Origin: Dactylonectria macrodidyma
Lineage: Eukaryota; Ascomycota; Sordariomycetes; Hypocreales; Nectriaceae
NCBI GenBank assembly: GCA_020744425.1
Contig: JAGMUV010000012.1
Location: 1,364,001 to 1,428,000 of the forward strand
Direction: 5' to 3'
Length of the DNA stretch: 64,000 nt
The notes below the pieces were generated by a model that was not told the origin of the DNA, did no database searches, and saw nothing but the letters and a program-made list of their open reading frames with translations. Both the position numbers and the translations under genes were made by a program. This document shows, in pieces, positions 43,829 to 55,341 of the stretch (within the stretch, counting starts at the first letter, position 1; the number at the start of each line of letters is the position of its first letter).

Positions 43829-45593
43829 TTACTCTCTACGTGTTTTTTTGACCTCTAGACCGCTCCGTGTGCGCTGACAGTGCTTTGTTGTGACCGTAAG
43901 GTCCTCACTTTCGTCCTCTGATCCGACACACACCTCAATCAACGACTCGACCTCTTCGTCCACATCCACCACTATTTCTGCCTCCTTTGGCTCATCAAGA
44001 GTTTCTCCAGACGCTAGAGCCTCCGCAAGAGCCATGAATCGTCTGTTCGGGTTCGGTACCGCCTTCCTTTTCTTCCCTCGCCGCACCTGGGCCATCTGCT
44101 CTTCTAGGCCAGCGATCCGCCTATTCTGAATGGCCACCTTCATCTCTAAAGCTTCCAACCCTTTTGCGATCTTACTGTACTTCTGCCTCGTCCGGCGACT
44201 TTGGTATTTAGCCATATCCCTCACCTGCCGGCTCGTTTTCGGCGTATCATCCGAGTGCAGTTAAGGAGGACTCGGCGTCTTGAACTCTTCCACCAGTTTT
44301 TCTCTGTCCGGTTGAATTTCCGGATGTGTTAGAGCTTTGTGACGATTTATTAGCCAATTTACAGTAAACTTCCAGCCGGACAAGATAATCTCTTTCCTCA
44401 TGCCCGCCTCCCTGGCTTTCGCGTAGGCCCGAATAAAATTCACTTTGTTAACCGGCGCAGAATCGGTCAAACTAGCCAGCTTTTGCAGTTCTTTCCGATA
44501 CGCACCTTTGACGACGTTAAAAACTCCATTATCCAACGACTGCAAACCATGGGAGCAGTGTGCTGGGAGGTAACAGCAGTAGACATTGTTCAGAAAGCAC
44601 GTGGCCATCCACTCGTCCTGGCTGCTCGTCAGCAACCCTATAGCCGGTGATTGTGCGGCGAAAACACCCAAAGGCTCACCTATGCATAGCTCCCATGACC
44701 GTCAAGGATAATTAGTCTCGCATCCGATGCATCACGAGGCTCCGTTTGAGGTAGATAGACGTCTTTCAGCCACTCGAGAGCTATATGGTTGTCGGTCCAG
44801 CCGTTCGGTGATGTGATGTAGTGCCAGTCCGCTATCAATTCGAATTCGTTAAGAAACCACTGCTTCTGTAGCTCTTTTCCTTTAAGGATAATTCCTGGTT
44901 TTAAAGCGCGGCCAGTTGCGGTGACAGCCTCGATAAATGAGGTCCAAGTGCGCGACGGGGCACCCTTCAACAGCGCCTTCTTCTTCGGGTCAGAGCTCCC
45001 GATTACGAGGCTATCCAAGCCTTGTGGACAACCAATCAGTTATAACCTATAAAAACCCGTAGAGGAGTTACAGATGACTTACCAAAACCCGCCATTAGGC
45101 CGCCCTCGTCCACGTTAACCGTGTTCTCGGGTTTGATCCAGCCGTACTCGTCCTCCCGGATATCGAAGTACTAATTGACCGACCTTGGTGTGAACCCGTC
45201 AAATCTGGCGGATTCCTGGTGTTTCCCAAGCTTTATAGGTAGTTTCGAATGACGCTTGATGAATCTGGATGTCCAGTTTTTGCCTAATGGCTTGTTATCT
45301 CCCTGTTGACGGAGGAGGGCTTCGACGCAGCTTCGAAGTTGGCTATGCGAGAGAGCGTAGCCCAGGGACTCCTGCCGCAGAAGCTAACGAATAAGGCGAT
45401 CCTCCTGACTGGGGGAAATACGTTGGTGAGGGTGTATAGACTCTTTTCTGCTCTTCTGGCCCGAAAGTCTTCTCGAGAGGACCGGTTGAGGCACTCCATA
45501 CTTCTCGGAGGCCTGGTACTATAATAGAGAAGTATCAGTAATATCGAATATAGCATCAATCACGCCTTTTTCGGTATAAACATAGCGACCCAT
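43829..45593 (-). pseudogene. Fot1/pogo transposase remnant
   Basis: Starts with ATG at 45593 (MGRYVYTEKGVIDAIFDITD). The N-terminal half holds two helix-turn-helix regions (YQASEKYGVPQPVLSRRLSG; ESLGYALSHSQLRSCVEALL; NWTSRFIKRHSKL). An intron (about 45083-45018) leads into the DDE core. The three catalytic positions are recognisable: NVDEGG (45110), LIILDGHGSY (44700) and QSLDNGVF (44520). The C-terminal part (44224-43829) is basic then acidic with a coiled-coil look. In-frame TAG codons occur at SLL*YQAS, IR*LLRQE and SVN*YFDI, plus a stop after GHGSYA. The first three fit Trp codons changed TGG to TAG. Not functional. Confidence 0.85.
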
Positions 45594-45819
45594 TTTGGAG
45601 ATATTTTATGGCTGTAAGCTGCGTAGAGAGCCTTGCTAACTTCGTGGGAGTGGAAAGATGAGAGAGAGAAAAGTGCAAATTTTTCAAAGTGTTGAAACTC
45701 CTATTATAGGTAAAAAAAGTCGGGGAAGAAAAGCCCGGGTTAAGAGAGCATGTAAAAAATAATGCACTGCAAGTTTTCGTTTTCTTGAATGATTTTATTA
45801 TGGTAAAATGTGGTGCAAA

Positions 45820-45900
45820 TAACATCGTAGAATTTGTATGGGGCGACGATTTTTTGTGCTATGCTTTAAGTGGGGTGATTCTTTAAGTGGTGGTGGATGG
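45820..45900. repeat. Right terminal inverted repeat of the pogo element
   Basis: Inverted copy of the left end; ends ...GGTGGTGGATGG followed by TA. Confidence 0.85.
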
Positions 45901-45902
45901 TA

Positions 45903-46203
45903 TGTGTACCTGGGCGTTGCGAAGACCACACCCAAGCCTAGCGTTTCCCCCCCTTCCCCGCCCAACATTTGCCCACAGAGACGCACGGCAAGTGATCAGC
46001 GGCGGCACCTGCCGACCGCTGGCTGGGTCAATACATAACCTCGCACGGACGCACTGGTCGGTAGGGGGCGGAAAGCTAAGGTCAGAGTACAACACACAGA
46101 ATGGTGGCAGGCCCAGCTGGCTAGCATCAAGAGACACAGAGACCTAAGCCTCACGAAAGCTACATGGGCTACCATCCGAGCCACCTTCTTCCGTGCATTC
46201 TAG
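45903..46203 (+). pseudogene. Short unrecognised coding scrap
   Basis: The plus strand at about 46066-46203 reads KAKVRVQHTEWWQAQLASIK, RHRDLSLTKATWATIRATFF and then RAF and a stop. It looks like the C-terminus of a mobile-element protein, but I cannot name it. No start or upstream domain remains. Confidence 0.3.
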
Positions 46204-46347
46204 ATTCAGTCTACTTGGCCCTTTGTTCTTTGGGAATCCTCAAATTACAAACTGGTTATGACAGACCTCGGTAAACACAAAATAGACTTAGGTGTTGCCA
46301 GTTGTGGCTTTTTCTCCAACAAATTCCTCGATATACCCCAGCCCAGG

Positions 46348-47212
46348 CTAGACTGTAGTAGGAGGCACTGGAGGCTGGGTGTTTCCCGCGCCACTTTGCT
46401 CTTCGTTTCCCTGCTCGTAGTCGTTCGCCTGGGTATGACGTCTTAAGTGCGGAAATCATTAATCTGGAATCCAAATCACGCAATATCTTGGGCCCAAGGG
46501 GACCTACTTGGTGAGTTTTTCTGCATGATGCTTGATGTCGCGCTTTGTCTCTTCGAGTTTGATGTAAGTCTGGAAGACATATATCCCCTAGAGGTAGTGG
46601 CGTCAATTTATTCCGTTTCCTCAAATTCAACGGCAGGTACACGGAATGACTCACAAGAATGCCACTCGTAAAGTGGAGGAACCACGCGATGAATGAGAAG
46701 GCCAGGACCGTCCTCCACTGCGCGCACCCCGCCCTGTCGATGCTAACTGCCCCAACGGGACCGACTCGCCAGAAACGACCCCAATAGTAGCCCCAATAGT
46801 CGTAATACCAGCGTGCAGAGCAAGTGTGGCTACCCGTTCTCTGTTCAAAGTGAATTTTGCCGTTGATTAGTCGGTGGTCTTCGCCAAGGAACAACATAAA
46901 AATTGGGAAGGAGAGCCATACGGTCTGAAGTAGGCAGTATGCCACGAGCCACATCACAAACAGTACGAAATCAAACGGAAAACTCAAGAAGAGAGATTTG
47001 AATGGCGGGCAAAAAAAGAAGGAGTAGATAATACCGATGCCCGCAACGACCATGGCATAGACGATCCGTCCATCGGCACTCTCCTGCGCGATGCTGATGA
47101 GGTAACAGAAGCGAGAGAGAAGCCCAAGGACAATCACAGCGCAGCAAAACTCCCCAATGCGGAGGATAACAGATACAACTTTATGTGCAGTACCGGTATG
47201 TGTATGTGCCAT
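46348..47212 (-). CDS. Four-helix membrane protein, MARVEL-like
   Basis: Exons 47212-46655, 46569-46508 and 46441-46348 give 237 residues; introns are 85 and 66 bp with GT-AG ends, and the alternative acceptor 8 bases further in shifts the frame and is rejected. Four hydrophobic segments: VVSVILRIGEFCCAVIVLGL, IVYAMVVAGIGIIYSFFF, FDFVLFVMWLVAYCLL with FPIFMLFL, and VLAFSFIAWFLHFTSGI. Between helices 3 and 4 is CSARWYYDYWGYYWGRFW, a motif I associate with fungal MARVEL-type proteins. The C-terminal cytosolic tail is charged (IKLEETKRDIKHHAEKLTK) and ends in acidic and Pro-rich residues. Such proteins organise membrane domains; no catalytic function is expected. The continuous open frame through both introns is misleading. 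Confidence 0.8.
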
Positions 47213-49261
47213 TTCGCAATGAGACAGGAGTGATTGATTAGAGATAAGATGTTGACAGGTAGGTTACTTCGGGGGGTTTAAGACACTGTGAAGTGGGTGT
47301 AGCCCATTGGTTTCGTCGGCCGGATTGAAATGAAAATATGAGGGAAAACCTGGTGTATATGTGCCTCTGACGACTGGCTGATTTTTGCAACATATCTCAT
47401 TACGCAAGAGTGTCGGCAGTGTCTGCCTTAAATTAAACCTTGATGTTAATGCAAGAAGCTCAAGCATCTGACTGGTGGAGTTGGCCGCCACATGACCACC
47501 ACACGACCGCCACAGAGCTATACTTAACGAGTAAGCGTGGTATGTAAAAGTAGCATGTCACAATAAAGGTCTAGACTGGTCCTCAATCAAAGCCTTGAAG
47601 CACCTCGTATGATGCCGGCCACTAGAAGCTAGCGACCTTCATGTCAGCTTGAGTTTATTATTCCCTATATTGGTGTGTAAGCAATCTTAGTTACACCAAC
47701 CGGCAACTCATAACCCAATCCTACACCGTGACGGTTAGGAATTCATGATGAGGAGCACGGTGCAAGGTCGTAACAGGAAGCGACACCTTCCAACACTCGC
47801 TGACATTTGAAGAAGGTTTCTTTAAGTCTGGATTAGGTTGAACGAGGTAGGGCAAGGCGTTCGAGGAAGCCAGCAGAGGAAGCTCGAGGGGCGAAAGTGG
47901 AGCAACGGGGCACCGGGGAAGGCTCCAACTGGAGGGCGAAAGGGGAAGTTGAGGACTGGCTGGCTCGTCATTATCAAATGTCAGAGAGCGGTTTGTACTA
48001 AGCAGTGAGATAGATCCGGTGCCAATGGCCCTAAGATAACCACCCCGAGCGCTGTGTAGGTCGTGTTAGGCGGTATTGGGATAGCCTCTTATGATGTTCA
48101 CTGGTACTGACGGATCTGCGAGAACAAGAAGGCAGTAGCACCCTCCAAGACAGCCAGAAAGATAACGGGCTGGGAGACGAAGATTGAGACTTGCCAAAAG
48201 ATCAAATCCTAGCTGCTTCTCCACGCCCAGTACCCCACAGTACCATCATGAAGATGTCAGCTAACAAGGTTTGGTCTAAGATTGCCAGCGATATCCGCGC
48301 TTGCCAATCCGAAATCTAGCCAACAGATTTGAAGAGATACGATGTGTGGCATCCCGCGGACCCTTAAAGGATATGTCCCGATTGCCGGACAGTTACATCA
48401 TTGAATGCACACGACATCAGAAGGGACTTGGCCGTGTGATCGGGTGCACGTTTATCAAATGCCCACACCCCCCGTCACTGCGCGAGGGCTTTCCTGGCCT
48501 GGAGCCAGTGGGAACTAGATGGAATTTGTGGATTCTTGCTCACACTCAAGAGAAAAGTTGAAGGGGACAAGGCTATGCATCAATGAGACAAAAGAATCAT
48601 TCAGAGCGTTGAGCCGGTGTCAATGGATTAAACCCCTTGCCAAACCGTCCAATTGGGCCACGACCAGATCCATCATCAACATCATCCTCCCAACGACCGG
48701 CCTTCTCCATTCTTGTTTGACGTGGGGATACGCGAACGCCCGTAACAGGGTCTAGAGGGAGGCTCCGAGGCTCCACCCGGTTCCTCTCCAGCAGCGATGG
48801 CGCTCTTTACGGCGTCATACGTCGATCATGTGCGCTGAAACAGTCGTCATCGAGCGTCACGAGGCTTTATGCTTTCCGAGGCTTCTGCGCCGGGGAACTT
48901 CCGGGGACGGTTTAGCGCACGCATCCGACCAGACGGGCACGAAATGGAGAGCGAAAGGCTAAGAGACGGGAGAGGGTCTAGACCCAACCTTACCAGAACC
49001 GTCTTCTGCAGTGAATGCACCACTCCCAGATTAAGTAGACGCCTCCGGAAGCATAACAAGTTACGCGGCTGAGAGTCAAGAGCCGGACTTGCTTCACAAG
49101 TGGAAAACGCCGAATAACGACTAACAGAGGGAAAAGGAGTCTGGAGAAAGGGAAGGGCAGATTTCCAAGAGAGACAAAACCAAACCAACGCTCCGCTATA
49201 GCTGCCCGAGTCTCCACCCCTCGGGCACCGAGCCTACAATGTGCCCAATCGCAATAGCATC
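47213..49261. other. Long gap with no supported gene
   Basis: Only short frames on both strands, none with motifs. GC-rich purine tract around 47860-47960. The last part is upstream DNA of the arrestin gene. Confidence 0.45.
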
Positions 49262-51275
49262 ATGTCAGTCCGATCCGCCAAGTCCGCCATCACCTCGCTC
49301 GTCCCCAAGCCCGTCGCTTCTGGGAGCGGCGTCACCTGCTCCATCCTCCTCGCCGAACCAAATATTTTTCTCTCGGGTTTTGACAGCGATAGCACCGCAT
49401 TGCTGCGAGGTATACTCGAGTTGCGTGTCAGCAAGAACATCAAGATCAAGGCCGTGCAGCTTATGTTGTTGGGTCGCGCCCGCACGGAATGGCTGGGGGA
49501 AATGAAGCCGGGTTTTTACGAAGAGAAAGGCTTGCGAACACAGGTGTTGACATTTTTCAATGCCATGAACAATGGGCGGAAGTCCGATTATGGGAACCAG
49601 TGCACATACCGATTGAAAAGCACATCGCCCAACGGCACTAATCTTGCGACTCGACCGAACCCACCGAAGTCATTATCGCCGCATTATCGCAGCAACATGG
49701 CTGCCAAAGAAATGAAGCGATTGTCTCCGCAAAGTGTTCAATCGCGAAGCTTCAACAAAGACAACCTGATTGCGACAGCAACGCAAGTGAACGGGTACAA
49801 GGTTTTCTATCCGGGCACATACGACTCCTCCTTCGAGCTTCCGATCGACCACCACCAACTCGAGACGACGAAGCTACAATATGGCTCTGTGGAGTGGGAG
49901 CTGCATGCGACTGTCGATCGCGCTGGCGTATTCAGCCCTAAGTTACACGGCAAGAAGGAGGTTTCAATAGTGCGAGTTCCCGACCAACTGTCTCTGGAGA
50001 TGACGGAGCCCATCTCATTTAGCCAGCAATGCCAGGATCAGCTGCATTACAATATCATCATCTCGGGGAAGAGCTTCCCCATCGGCAGCAAGATCCCCAT
50101 CGCTTTCAAGTTGACGCCTCTGGCCAAGGTCCAGGTGCACGGGCTTAAGGTGTTTGTGACCGAGTCGATCCAATACTGGACGAATGACAGGCGCGTTACC
50201 AGGAAAGACCCTGCTCGCAAGGTCTTGCTCCTCAACAAGACGGCCGGAAAAGCATTGGACCCGTCATGGGCGTCTTCAGACCTCAGGGCTGTCCGAGGTG
50301 GCGAACTCACCCCCGAGCAGCGACGCGAGGCTCGCGAAACGGCCGCCAGACAACGAACTGCGGAGGCGTCGAGACGACACACCGCGGCTCAGCCTTTACC
50401 GGAGCCGAGGGATAACCTCTTAGGCGACTTGGACTTGGGATTGGAGAATCTTTGGGGCCCGACGGAGATTGAAGCCGATGTGCAGATCCCGACCTGTGAG
50501 ATGATGGCTAAGAATAAGGACTTGAGATTGCATCCCAATTGTAGCTGGAAGAATGCCAATGTCCACCACTGCATCAAGGTGAGTTTATACCACGCTCCTA
50601 CTTAACTCCAGACTGATACTGACGAAATAGGTCATTATTCAAATCAGCCGTCTCGATCCCGATGCTCCAACTGGCACAAAGCGCCGGCATTTCGACATCG
50701 GCATCAACTTGCCGGTTACTGTACTCAACTGCCGAGCCACCCAGGCAAACACCAACCTTCCCGCCTACTCCGGCGAGATGTGCCAGTCTACTACCTACCA
50801 GTCGACCTGTGGATGCCCCGACGCCTTTACCATCCCAACCGAAACACCCCACTCTTCCATCGGAACGCTGGCCGGTGTGAACCTAACTTGCGAGAACCTC
50901 CCCTCCCCGCCGCGGGCTGCACACCTTGCCAATGGCCAACAAAGCCTACGCCCCTCCGTCGAGACAGCCGGCATCCAGGACCCTCGACCTATCCACCTAT
51001 TGCGAGTCCCCATCTTCAACCCGCCCGCCTTCGACAACAACAACGCACCACCACCCGTCCCCGAACTCGTCGACGAAACACCCGAAACAGGCGTCATGAC
51101 ACCCCCGCCGCACTATGACGACGTCGTCGGCGGCCCCAGCGTCGACGGCCTCGCAGATTACTTCGCCCGCCTAGCAGATTACGGCTTCGATGGCCCAGAC
51201 GAAAACTGGCTCAGACTCGGACGAGACACCCCCAAGGATCCTCAAGCAAACAGACGGGTCAACGACCCACAATAA
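49262..51275 (+). CDS. Arrestin-related trafficking adaptor
   Basis: Exons 49262-50578 and 50631-51275 (52-bp intron, phase 0) give 653 residues. The ATG at 49262 (MSVRSAKSAITSLVPKP) is the first Met of the frame; upstream codons lack one. The N-terminal arrestin fold starts at about residue 24 (VTCSILLAEPNIFLSGFDSD, IKAVQLMLLGRARTEW) and includes TYDSSFELPIDHHQLETTK. The C-terminal arrestin fold begins near residue 245 (SFSQQCQDQLHYNIIISGKS, IPIAFKLTPLAKVQVHGLKV) and ends around 520 (HFDIGINLPVTVLNCRA). A charged insert (TPEQRREARETAARQRT) interrupts it. The tail has a PPxY motif (TPPPHYDD), the binding site for Rsp5/HulA-type ubiquitin ligase. The expected role is to bring the ligase to plasma-membrane transporters for endocytosis. 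Confidence 0.92.
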
Positions 51276-51583
51276 ACCAGTTTACTTTGTGGCTCAACAG
51301 TCTGCGTTTTAAGTTCTAAGTTTATCAATCATGACAAGTCATGAGATCATGAGAGCCACCACCATGGGCTTTGATCCAGTCCCCTGCAGATCATAAATTG
51401 AGAGTGACATGCTCCCAAAGCCTATATAGTACATAGTACGGAATACAAGGTCTCCCTCTGTCTCCGTTGGGTTCTGTCCTATCATGTTCCCATCACATCG
51501 TCTCCCATTTCCGTCCCGTCCCGTCCCGTCCCATTTCGTCCCCATCCCCCCGATTATTCGCATAGCCGAGGCTTGCACACGCA

Positions 51584-52292
51584 ATGGACGAAACCAGCAA
51601 CTTGAATTCGACGACGACAAACGGATCCGATACCACGTCGTCAGATTCGTCCATCGTAGGCGTAATTGCTGCGGCTGCGGTCGTAGTGGCCGTAGTGGCC
51701 GTACTGGCCCTACTAGCCATTGTCCCGTCAGTGTTTCCCCCCGGTTCTTTGTGCCTCTACACTGACGATCCAGATGCATGCGCAATCGGAGAAGACAACA
51801 CCCAGGAGCACAGGTGGATATTGAGAGTCGAGAAGACGCCCCGAACGGCACAACTGGTCTCCAAACTCTCAACTCTACCAGTCCAGCCCAAAACTACAAA
51901 TTTTCCCAGGCATGCAAATCGCAGTCGTCCTTGCCTTCGCACAAGTCCAACTCGTCAGAAGTCTGGTACGTTCTTGAATTTTTTTTCATTTAACTAATAC
52001 TAACTATTGAAATTGTTTTAGTGTGATCTGTCTCGAAGTCTTTGGGGATTTGGATAGCGTTCGACGATTGAAATGCGAACATGTCTTTCACAGACAGTGC
52101 ATCGACCCTTGGTTTCAAAGGCGGCATTTCAATTGTCCATTATGTAAGTCGGTATGTATTACACAGCCGGAACGGAGTCCGAGAGTTCAGCGGGCTGAAG
52201 TTGACCAGAGGCGTAACTCTGAGGTTGCGGGTTCCCAGCTCCAAACTGTTGATAGGCTACTTAGGCCTGTTAGTGTACTCGCACCAGTTTGA
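51584..52292 (+). CDS. Membrane-anchored RING-H2 protein (putative E3 ubiquitin ligase)
   Basis: Exons 51584-51813, 51882-51965 and 52022-52292 give 194 residues. Both introns have GT-AG ends (68 and 56 bp) and keep phase. The N-terminus is Ser/Thr/Asn rich and probably luminal. One helix follows at about residues 25-47 (VGVIAAAAVVVAVVAVLALL). The RING finger is complete: CVICLEVF ... LKCEHVFHRQCIDPWF ... NCPLCKSVC. As in the RING gene at 16.4 kb, an intron falls exactly before the second base of the first zinc Cys region, so the two genes share an architecture. Membership in the fungal single-helix RING family is secure; the substrate is unknown. The exact boundary of the first intron is inferred. 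Confidence 0.8.
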
Positions 52293-52511
52293 ATTCAGAC
52301 CTATCCCATAAGATACAGCTGTATAGCACCTGTACGACCTTCTGAACCCTAGCGCGTTGAATATTTCATCCACGGCTGATTTCGGCATTTGGTCGTGGAA
52401 AGAGTGACTCCTGGGAATTTGGATAGAGGAATTTATGTGGATGCATCAGAAAGGTTAGGGTTGTGATAAAAGCCTAAGGGCAGTGGAGAGGTAGATCTCA
52501 TGTATGCTCTA

Positions 52512-52765
52512 TCCCTTTGACTGTGGTAAGACTACACTTGACCCATAGTCCCCATAGAGGCCCGGAAGATCAGCGGTACGCTGGTTGACTCCAAAAGGCT
52601 AGGTGGTATGCGGAGGGTTATGTATTTCGATGTAGATCTCTAACAGCCGTGACTTCTAGCGCCTCATAAAATAGGTGGAACCTCTTGTACCTAGCCTTAC
52701 TCACCTTTTCGTTGGTTCGAATCCCTGTTACTAGCGTAAATGTAGTCTTACCACAGTCAAAGGGA
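52512..52765. mobile_element. 254-bp TIR element (MITE-like) with TA flanks
   Basis: TCCCTTTGACTGTGGTAAGA at 52512 and its exact complement ending at 52765 (about 27 of 28 bases match), flanked by TA at 52510-52511 and 52766-52767. There is no coding capacity. An inner inverted pair AAGGCTAGGT/ACCTAGCCTT adds to the fold. The core contains GGTTCGAATCC (52714-52724), a perfect match to the RNA polymerase III B-box. Size, TA target and TIRs fit a Tc1/mariner-type MITE. Confidence 0.75.
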
Positions 52766-52767
52766 TA

Positions 52768-53287
52768 ATTTGAAGTCGGTGTTTCGGCACGGTTCTCGAA
52801 TTACAACGCGGTATTATCCACCATCTACATCCGACAATGCCAAGAGTCCAGTCCACAACATGTCGCTTCCAACCTTCACCCGCACGCCACTACGCTGGCA
52901 TCCGACGCCCGCTGGCAGTCCCAAGCGATCGCGTCCTCCCCTCCAGGTTGCTGTGGCGCTCAGTCCACCATGAGGTGAACTGTGCAGACAGTTCTGTGTC
53001 TGATCGTCAGCTTTCACATTACGGATTGTTTCCGCAACGAGGGGCGGGATAAAGTCAAACTCCCGTAAAAGTTGGCTTGCTTCTGCCCTGTTGCCTCGCG
53101 AAAGAGTAGTCGTCACGGAATTATCCATTTATCCGGCATAGTATGCTCCGAAAAGGATTTTGTCATATTCTTTCAGCTACTGTTCAAGCCTCTTAACGAG
53201 TTCAAATTCCCTAAGATCATCGTTGATGCAATGCCAACTTATTTAACTATTCGACCTGGCCGAACCCGATTGCGTCCCCTGCCACTG
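52768..53287. other. No gene recognised
   Basis: A minus frame 53128-52814 (starting MDNSVTTTLSRGNRAEASQL) and a plus frame 53072-53389 overlap here without motifs. Confidence 0.35.
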
Positions 53288-53465
53288 AGCAAGTCTCGCA
53301 TTTATTCGACTGTCTCCATTGGAGGTCTTTCAAGAATACCAACAACTCCGCCGAGAACTGAGGAACGCCGAGAAGAACTTCAGAGATGAGATGACCAGGG
53401 TGTATCAAGAAGCATGCCGCCGCCGCCTCCATGATGAAGAGCTAGTCGGTCACGGCCTCTTTTAG
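53288..53465 (+). pseudogene. C-terminal scrap of an unrecognised (element-like) protein
   Basis: The plus strand reads FIRLSPLEVFQEYQQLRREL, RNAEKNFRDEMTRVYQEACR then RRLHDEEL to a TAG at 53463-53465; a TGA precedes it. The charged helical text resembles the tails of DUF3435-type fungal proteins, but this is only an impression. Its last codons run antisense across the end of the SDR gene. Confidence 0.35.
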
Positions 53466-54554
53466 TCCGTCCAATGACCAGAATTTCCCGCTGTCATCAC
53501 TGTTGCTGCGATACACGAAATTAAGACAGCGACTTATCGACTTATAAGGAGTGAGTGGTGCCTTGGAATTGTTAGTTTCGATGAACCGCTTTTAATGAAT
53601 TACTATCCAAAGGGTGATAATTACTCACGTATCGTTGCACTTCCTCCGGACCAAGCTCTGTCTTAACCCAACCAGGGTTCAAAGCCAAAAACACAAATCC
53701 CTTATCTTTAAATCTACCATGCCAATATATTAGTAAATGTGACTCTTCACAAAAAATGATTAAATGCCAAATCCTTGACTTACTCTAGGTGAAATTTAGC
53801 GTTCGCCATTGTGACTGCGGCCTTTGTTGCCGAGTATGATGAGAAATGGAGGTTTGGGTTCTTTTCGGTGTAGTTGAGATCGCCCAACATAGAAGATACG
53901 TTAACGACTTTCTTCTCACTCCCTTTCTCAAGCAGTGGAATGAGTGCGATGGTGAAAAAGACAAGCCCCAGAACATTAATCTTGAACTATCGTCAGTTGC
54001 AATCAGCATTTATTCTTCCAAAGGTGGAAGGTCAAAGCCAAACCTGGTCTTCCCACTCCTTAACTGTAGACTTTGATATGCCAGTCATAGGTTCTGCTCC
54101 GGTACCCGCCATAACGCCAGCATTGCTCGAGAAAAATTAGCTGCGCGTTCAACGATGGACAATTGGATGACGGTATGACTTACTTGATGAGCCAGTCGAC
54201 CTTTCCACCCCCAACTTTGGAAATATTTTCAACAACTCTCTGTAATGTCATTTAGTCATGGAGCGGGAAAAGGTCACGCAAGGAACTGGGCGTACCGGAA
54301 ACGAATCAAAGTCGCTGACATCTCCTTTGACTGCAACGACTTGTGGTCCAAGAAGGGGCTTCAGCCTCTCAGCAGTATCCGGATTACGGACAAGAGCAAT
54401 GACAAAATTCTCTGAATTTTGACTGAGTTGTTCGACCCATTCAAGCTAATTCATAGTATTAAGGAGAGGCCATGAGTGAATTTTGGAATTAACTCACACC
54501 AAGGCCTCTCGAGGCACCGGTTACAACAATGACCCGTTTCGATTCAGATGCCAT
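53442..54554 (-). CDS. Short-chain dehydrogenase/reductase (classical SDR)
   Basis: Seven exons: 54554-54498, 54445-54296, 54239-54184, 54125-54044, 53986-53784, 53713-53629, 53561-53442, giving 250 residues. All six introns (52-70 bp) have GT-AG ends and keep phase. Cofactor motif TGASRGLG lies at residues 12-19. The NNAG motif is assembled across intron 3 (LIN/NAGVMAG). Then come the catalytic Ser (VVNVSSML, about 150) and YSATK (about 168-172, YxxxK), with NPGWVKTELG after. Length and motif spacing are those of an intact NAD(P)-dependent oxidoreductase. The substrate is unknown. It is divergent from the NmrA-like gene at 55342, about 790 bp away, and could share its promoter. Confidence 0.9.
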
Positions 54555-55341
54555 TAGGAATGTGGATAAGTCGAATATGCGTGTGTATGTGAACAGAAGA
54601 TTGCAAGTAATCTGAGGATTTGGAATTTTCCTTGATGAGTAGAAGAACTGAACAAGTTGCATTCATCCATTTATTTATTCTTTAATATACCTGAAATCTT
54701 GCAAGGCTCGGCTTTGGCATATCAGTAATCCATTATATGCCATGACGTGATCGACATGATTTGATTGAGTGATTTCATCATGAATACGTGCAAAGCATCA
54801 CTCCGCCGGAGAGATGAGCAAATAATATTGATCGGAGCCAGGCCTAAGAGATGTGGGGCGACGACCCCCGCCTTTCCTGCGGCGCACTAATGCAGACCAT
54901 TATCCGGATCCGGTAATTCTTTCTGATGGTAACTAGCGCCGTCACGTAGAGCATTTTCTGAATTCGGCAATTTGCGAACCCGGCATCGTCAGCAGTCATA
55001 CGGTGATTACGAAAATTAGAATCATACAAGTAAACGGGACTTAGAGCTTGTTTCCATGTGATTCAGCTTCTATGATTTGGCATACTTTTCCTTTCGCCTG
55101 CATTTGTAATCGTAGTCGCTTAATCATGGCCCGTCTTTGTCGTGCTCGTTTATTTACACAGCGCGACAGCAAGACGTGTGGCACATGCGGATATAAAATC
55201 TTTGATATAACCCAAGCTGTCAAAAATTTCAGAGTCTTTTGTATAGATTCATATCACACTATTCTATTGAGATCCACACTCTGCATAGCAATTCGGTTGC
55301 ATATCGTTACAAAGTTCACATCCACACGTTCGAAGCAAAAC
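54555..55341. promoter_or_regulatory. Divergent promoter region between SDR and NmrA-like genes
   Basis: About 790 bp between two start codons in opposite orientation. A TATAAAA at 55192-55198 lies 144 bp before the NmrA-like ATG. No other element was identified with confidence. Confidence 0.5.

Larger units (their letters stand above)
43673..45900 (-). mobile_element. Fot1/pogo-type DNA transposon, 2228 bp, inactive
   Basis: Ends share long inverted repeats of about 80 bp: CCATCCACCACCACTTAAAG at 43673 and its complement ending at 45900, with identity continuing through AATCACCCCACTTAAAGC. TA flanks each side (43671-43672 and 45901-45902), as for Tc1/mariner-pogo elements. A single transposase gene on the minus strand is broken by several stops. 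Its order (HTH/CENP-B-like DNA-binding part, DDE core, C-terminal charged helix) is typical of fungal Fot1-like elements. Confidence 0.9.

Noticed and set aside
46256..46654. Continuous frame extending the MARVEL-like protein to 318 residues
   Set aside because: It reads through two good introns; the spliced product has a sensible charged tail and an earlier stop.
52560..52740. tRNA gene suggested by GGTTCGAATCC and a GACTCCA anticodon-like phrase
   Set aside because: The T-stem and acceptor stem do not pair and the two halves are too far apart; treated as Pol III-like sequence inside a MITE.
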